NCBI GenBank assembly: GCA_023423475.1
Contig: JAFAFN010000137.1
Coordinates: 1-6,799, forward strand
Source of the DNA: Actinomycetes bacterium
GTDB lineage: Bacteria > Actinomycetota > Acidimicrobiia > Acidimicrobiales > Microtrichaceae
Length of the DNA stretch: 6,799 bases
Direction of reading: 5' to 3'
Below, piece after piece: positions 5,113 through 6,799 of this stretch. A program made the position numbers and the translations under genes. Numbering within the stretch: the stretch's first letter is position 1; the number at the start of each line of letters is the position of its first letter. The notes beneath the pieces were generated by a model. The model had not been told where the DNA came from, searched no databases, and saw only the letters and a list, made by a program, of their open reading frames with translations.

Positions 5113-5661
5113 GTGCAGATCCGCCCCGCCGCCCCCGACGACCTCGACACCGTGTGCGCGCTGCGGCTGCGCTTCCTTGTCGAGGAGTACGGCCTCGTCG
5201 AGGAGCACGGCCTTGTAGAAGAGCACCGCCTTGTCGAGGAGCACGGCCCTGTCGAGGAGCACGGCCCCGAGGGGATCGACGAGCACTTCGCGGACGTGAC
5301 GCGTGCGTTCCTCGAGCGACACCAGCGCGCCGGGTCGATCTGCTCCTGGCTGGCCGAGACCGACGACGGACTCGCCGTGGGCGTGGTCTCGCTGCTGCTG
5401 CTGGACATGGCGCCACGACCCGGTGACCCGCGGTCGTGCGACGGCTACGTCATCAACATGTACGTCGATCCCGATGAGCGCAGCGCCGGAGTCGGCCGCC
5501 GGCTGCTCGACGCACTCGTCGAGGGCGCCCGGGAGCAACAGGTGCGCCGGCTGCTGCTCTTCAGCACCGCCGCGGGCCGGCCGCTCTACGAGTCGGCCGG
5601 ATTCGCTGCGGACGACGACTGGTTGGACCTGCGCTTCCCGCTCGACGAGTTGCTGCCCTGA
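5113..5661 (+). CDS. GNAT-family N-acetyltransferase with internal six-residue repeats
   Basis: This 182-aa protein is predicted to move an acetyl group from acetyl-CoA to an unknown amine. The start is taken as GTG at 5113, giving MQIRPAAPDD, the usual beginning of the first strand. GTG at 5074 is an alternative, and neither has a clear ribosome site. The acetyl-CoA motif is intact: YVINMYVDPDERSAGVGRRL (112-131) with R/QxxGxG/A as RSAGVG. The following helix and LYESAGF (158-164) complete the fold, and length is normal apart from an insertion. Residues 22-51 are five tandem copies of LVEEHG (with Y, R and P variants) placed between the first strand and first helix, where the acceptor substrate is normally bound. 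It is divergent from the padR-like gene and probably under its control. The alpha/beta hydrolase gene follows after 41 nt. Confidence 0.88.
   Translation: MQIRPAAPDDLDTVCALRLRFLVEEYGLVEEHGLVEEHRLVEEHGPVEEHGPEGIDEHFADVTRAFLERHQRAGSICSWLAETDDGLAVGVVSLLLLDMAPRPGDPRSCDGYVINMYVDPDERSAGVGRRLLDALVEGAREQQVRRLLLFSTAAGRPLYESAGFAADDDWLDLRFPLDELLP
5176..5265 (+). repeat. 18-bp in-frame tandem repeat, five copies
   Basis: Five 18-bp units start at 5176, 5194, 5212, 5230 and 5248. Units 2, 4 and 5 share GTCGAGGAGCACGGC exactly. Unit 1 has TAC for CAC. Unit 3 carries synonymous changes (GTA GAA) and CGC for GGC. Each encodes L/P-V-E-E-H/Y-G/R. The mixture of identical and diverged units suggests more than one duplication event. 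Confidence 0.92.
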
Positions 5662-5702
5662 GCTCTCCGCTCCCCCGCCGTGGTCAGCACTAGGTTCGCC
5701 CT

Positions 5703-6539
5703 GTGCGCATCGACATCGGTGGAGGGGTCCGGTTGTTCGTCGACGTCGACGGGCCGGGGCTGGTGCCCGACGGGCCGACGATGGCCGAGCGGCCGACGGT
5801 GGTCCTTTTGCACGGCGGACCGGGTTCGGACCACTCGTGGTTCAAGTCGCACGCCTGCTACGCCTTCGGCGACATCGCCCAGGTCGTCCACTACGACCAC
5901 CGGGGCAACGGCCGCAGCGATGCCGGGTCGACCGACGACTGGAACCTCGACGTCTGGGCCGACGACGTCGTCCGGCTCTGCGACGCACTCGGCATCGTCG
6001 ACCCGGTGGTGGTCGGTGAGTCCTTCGGCGGGTTCGTCGCACAGCGCTACCTCGCCCGACATCCGAACCACCCGTCGAAGGTGGCGCTGCTGGCCACCTC
6101 ACCCAGGCTGGACGTCGAGGTGATCACGGCGGCCTTCGCCCGGGTCGGCGACGAGCAGGCGGCCGCCGCAGCGCGAGCGTTCTGGACCGACGGGCCCGAA
6201 GCGATCCTCGACTACCTGGTGCACTGCATGCCGCTCTACGGCGTCGAGCCCGGCGACGACGAGGTGATGGGACGAGCGGTGATGAACCTCGAGGTGCTGG
6301 GGCACTTCCAGGCGGGCGAGCAGCTGACGATGGACCTGGCCGCGGGGCTCGCGGCGGCGACCTGTCCGGTCCTGGTGGCAGGCGGCGAGCTCGACCCGGT
6401 GTGCCCGATCGAGATGAGCGAGGAGATCGTCGCGGCGCTGGTCAACGCGGAGGTCACGTTCGAACGCGTCCCCGACGCCTCGCACGACGACGTCGGCCGG
6501 CGCGTCGAAGCCACCCTGCGCGACTTCATCGCCAACTGA
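5703..6539 (+). CDS. Alpha/beta-fold hydrolase (proline iminopeptidase-like)
   Basis: This 278-aa cytoplasmic hydrolase has a full catalytic set: oxyanion-hole motif HGGPG (37-41), DHRGNGRS (65-72), nucleophile elbow GESFGG with Ser107, acid Asp231 in GGELDPVCP and His261 in PDASHDD. A helical cap lies between about 135 and 215. The HGGPG motif and the DxRGxGxS strand are typical of the prolyl aminopeptidase / HGGPG subgroup, which also includes esterases and other amidases, so the substrate is open. It has no signal peptide. The start is GTG at 5703. No Shine-Dalgarno site is visible, and TAGGTT (5691-5696) sits where a -10 element would be for a leaderless transcript, though no matching -35 is seen. 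It may instead be read from the GNAT promoter, 41 nt upstream. The start and the complete length are plausible for the family. Confidence 0.9.
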   Translation: MRIDIGGGVRLFVDVDGPGLVPDGPTMAERPTVVLLHGGPGSDHSWFKSHACYAFGDIAQVVHYDHRGNGRSDAGSTDDWNLDVWADDVVRLCDALGIVDPVVVGESFGGFVAQRYLARHPNHPSKVALLATSPRLDVEVITAAFARVGDEQAAAAARAFWTDGPEAILDYLVHCMPLYGVEPGDDEVMGRAVMNLEVLGHFQAGEQLTMDLAAGLAAATCPVLVAGGELDPVCPIEMSEEIVAALVNAEVTFERVPDASHDDVGRRVEATLRDFIAN

Positions 6540-6549
6540 CGTGCGCGCG

Positions 6550-6581
6550 GGCGCGCAGGCATGCCCGATCGCAGGCGCGCC
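6550..6581. terminator. Possible bidirectional hairpin between convergent genes
   Basis: GGCGCGC (6550-6556) pairs with GCGCGCC (6575-6581) around an 18-nt loop that itself contains GGCATGCC. It starts 10 nt after the hydrolase stop and lies between that gene and the convergent HNH-like gene, the usual place for a shared terminator. It has no T-run on either side. The remaining bases to 6619 show nothing else. Confidence 0.35.
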
Positions 6582-6619
6582 AGATCCTCGGCGCTCCCCC
6601 GTCGTCTCGGTGCCCCAGA

Positions 6620-6799
6620 TCAGTTCTGGTCGAGTCCGAGGTCGGTGACGAGTTGGCGGGTGCGTCCGTGGCGTTGGGAGCGCAGGACTCGTCCGTCGGG
6701 GGTGGTGATGATGAACCCCTGATCGAGGTGATGCGTGTCCGGGTCGGGTTGCACGTCCCAGCCGTCGGTGTGCCAGAGGTGGTGGTGCTGTGAGCATGC
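6620..6799 (-). CDS. C-terminal fragment of an HNH endonuclease-like protein (cut by window edge)
   Basis: Reading the minus strand from the window edge, 59 codons run open to a TGA at 6622-6620, with the first complete codon at 6799. The peptide begins ACSQHHHLWHTDGWDV and ends RQLVTDLGLDQN. The Cys-x2-HHHL-x-H start followed by GW matches the end of the HNH nuclease motif (second metal-binding half) in the large actinobacterial DUF222/HNH family, where this motif lies near the C-terminus and is followed by a short strand-rich tail such as GFIITTPDGRVL. The start and catalytic first half lie outside the window. Such proteins are often multi-copy and of uncertain role. A competing open frame on the same strand with a start codon (MLTAPPPLAH...) is a low-complexity shadow. 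Confidence 0.72.
   Translation of the reverse strand, partial: ACSQHHHLWHTDGWDVQPDPDTHHLDQGFIITTPDGRVLRSQRHGRTRQLVTDLGLDQN

Noticed and set aside
5176..5265. CRISPR-like or intergenic repeat
   Set aside because: The units are contiguous, in frame and inside a well supported coding region.
6099..6797. 232-aa minus-strand open frame with ATG
   Set aside because: It is mostly antisense to the alpha/beta hydrolase and contains Pro/His/Arg-rich low complexity. The other minus frame at the edge has the HNH motif.

Overview
This window is high-GC DNA with actinobacterial character. Coding regions show strong G/C preference at third codon positions, GTG starts are common, genes overlap or sit close together, and the gene families fit: a PadR regulator with an Arg/Gly-rich leader, an FdhF/YdeP-type molybdoenzyme, and the end of an HNH endonuclease of the kind often attached to DUF222. 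A high-GC actinomycete is the best guess. I cannot name a genus from sequence alone.

Left part (1-1863). Two different group III truncated haemoglobins are encoded head to tail on the minus strand and overlap by 8 nt. A strong hairpin follows immediately after the second stop. Divergent from them, on the plus strand, is an HPP-family membrane protein. Family members in cyanobacteria and chloroplasts transport nitrite. A short AT-richer intergenic stretch with an imperfect dyad separates the two transcription units. Globins bind NO, nitrite or O2, so I infer, without proof, a nitrite/NO-handling module.

Middle (1841-4129). A 762-aa molybdopterin oxidoreductase of the FdhF/YdeP family lies on the minus strand. 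It converges on the HPP gene with a 23-bp tail-to-tail coding overlap. Its upstream region (4130-4347) carries tandem 16-bp GC-rich repeats.

Right part (4348-6799). A PadR-family repressor (minus) is divergent from a GNAT acetyltransferase (plus). Their shared control region holds three 10-bp direct repeats, overlapping palindromes and a perfect 8-bp-stem hairpin. The GNAT protein carries five copies of a six-residue repeat in its N-terminal part. An alpha/beta hydrolase of the proline-iminopeptidase-like type follows 41 nt downstream on the same strand. At the right edge, the last 59 codons of an HNH-endonuclease-like gene enter on the minus strand; this fragment has no start codon inside the window.

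The most unusual feature of the window is the number of short tandem duplications of different unit length (10, 16, 17, 18 and about 30 bp). They lie in promoters, at a stop codon and inside two genes. I found no CRISPR array, tRNA, rRNA or insertion sequence.
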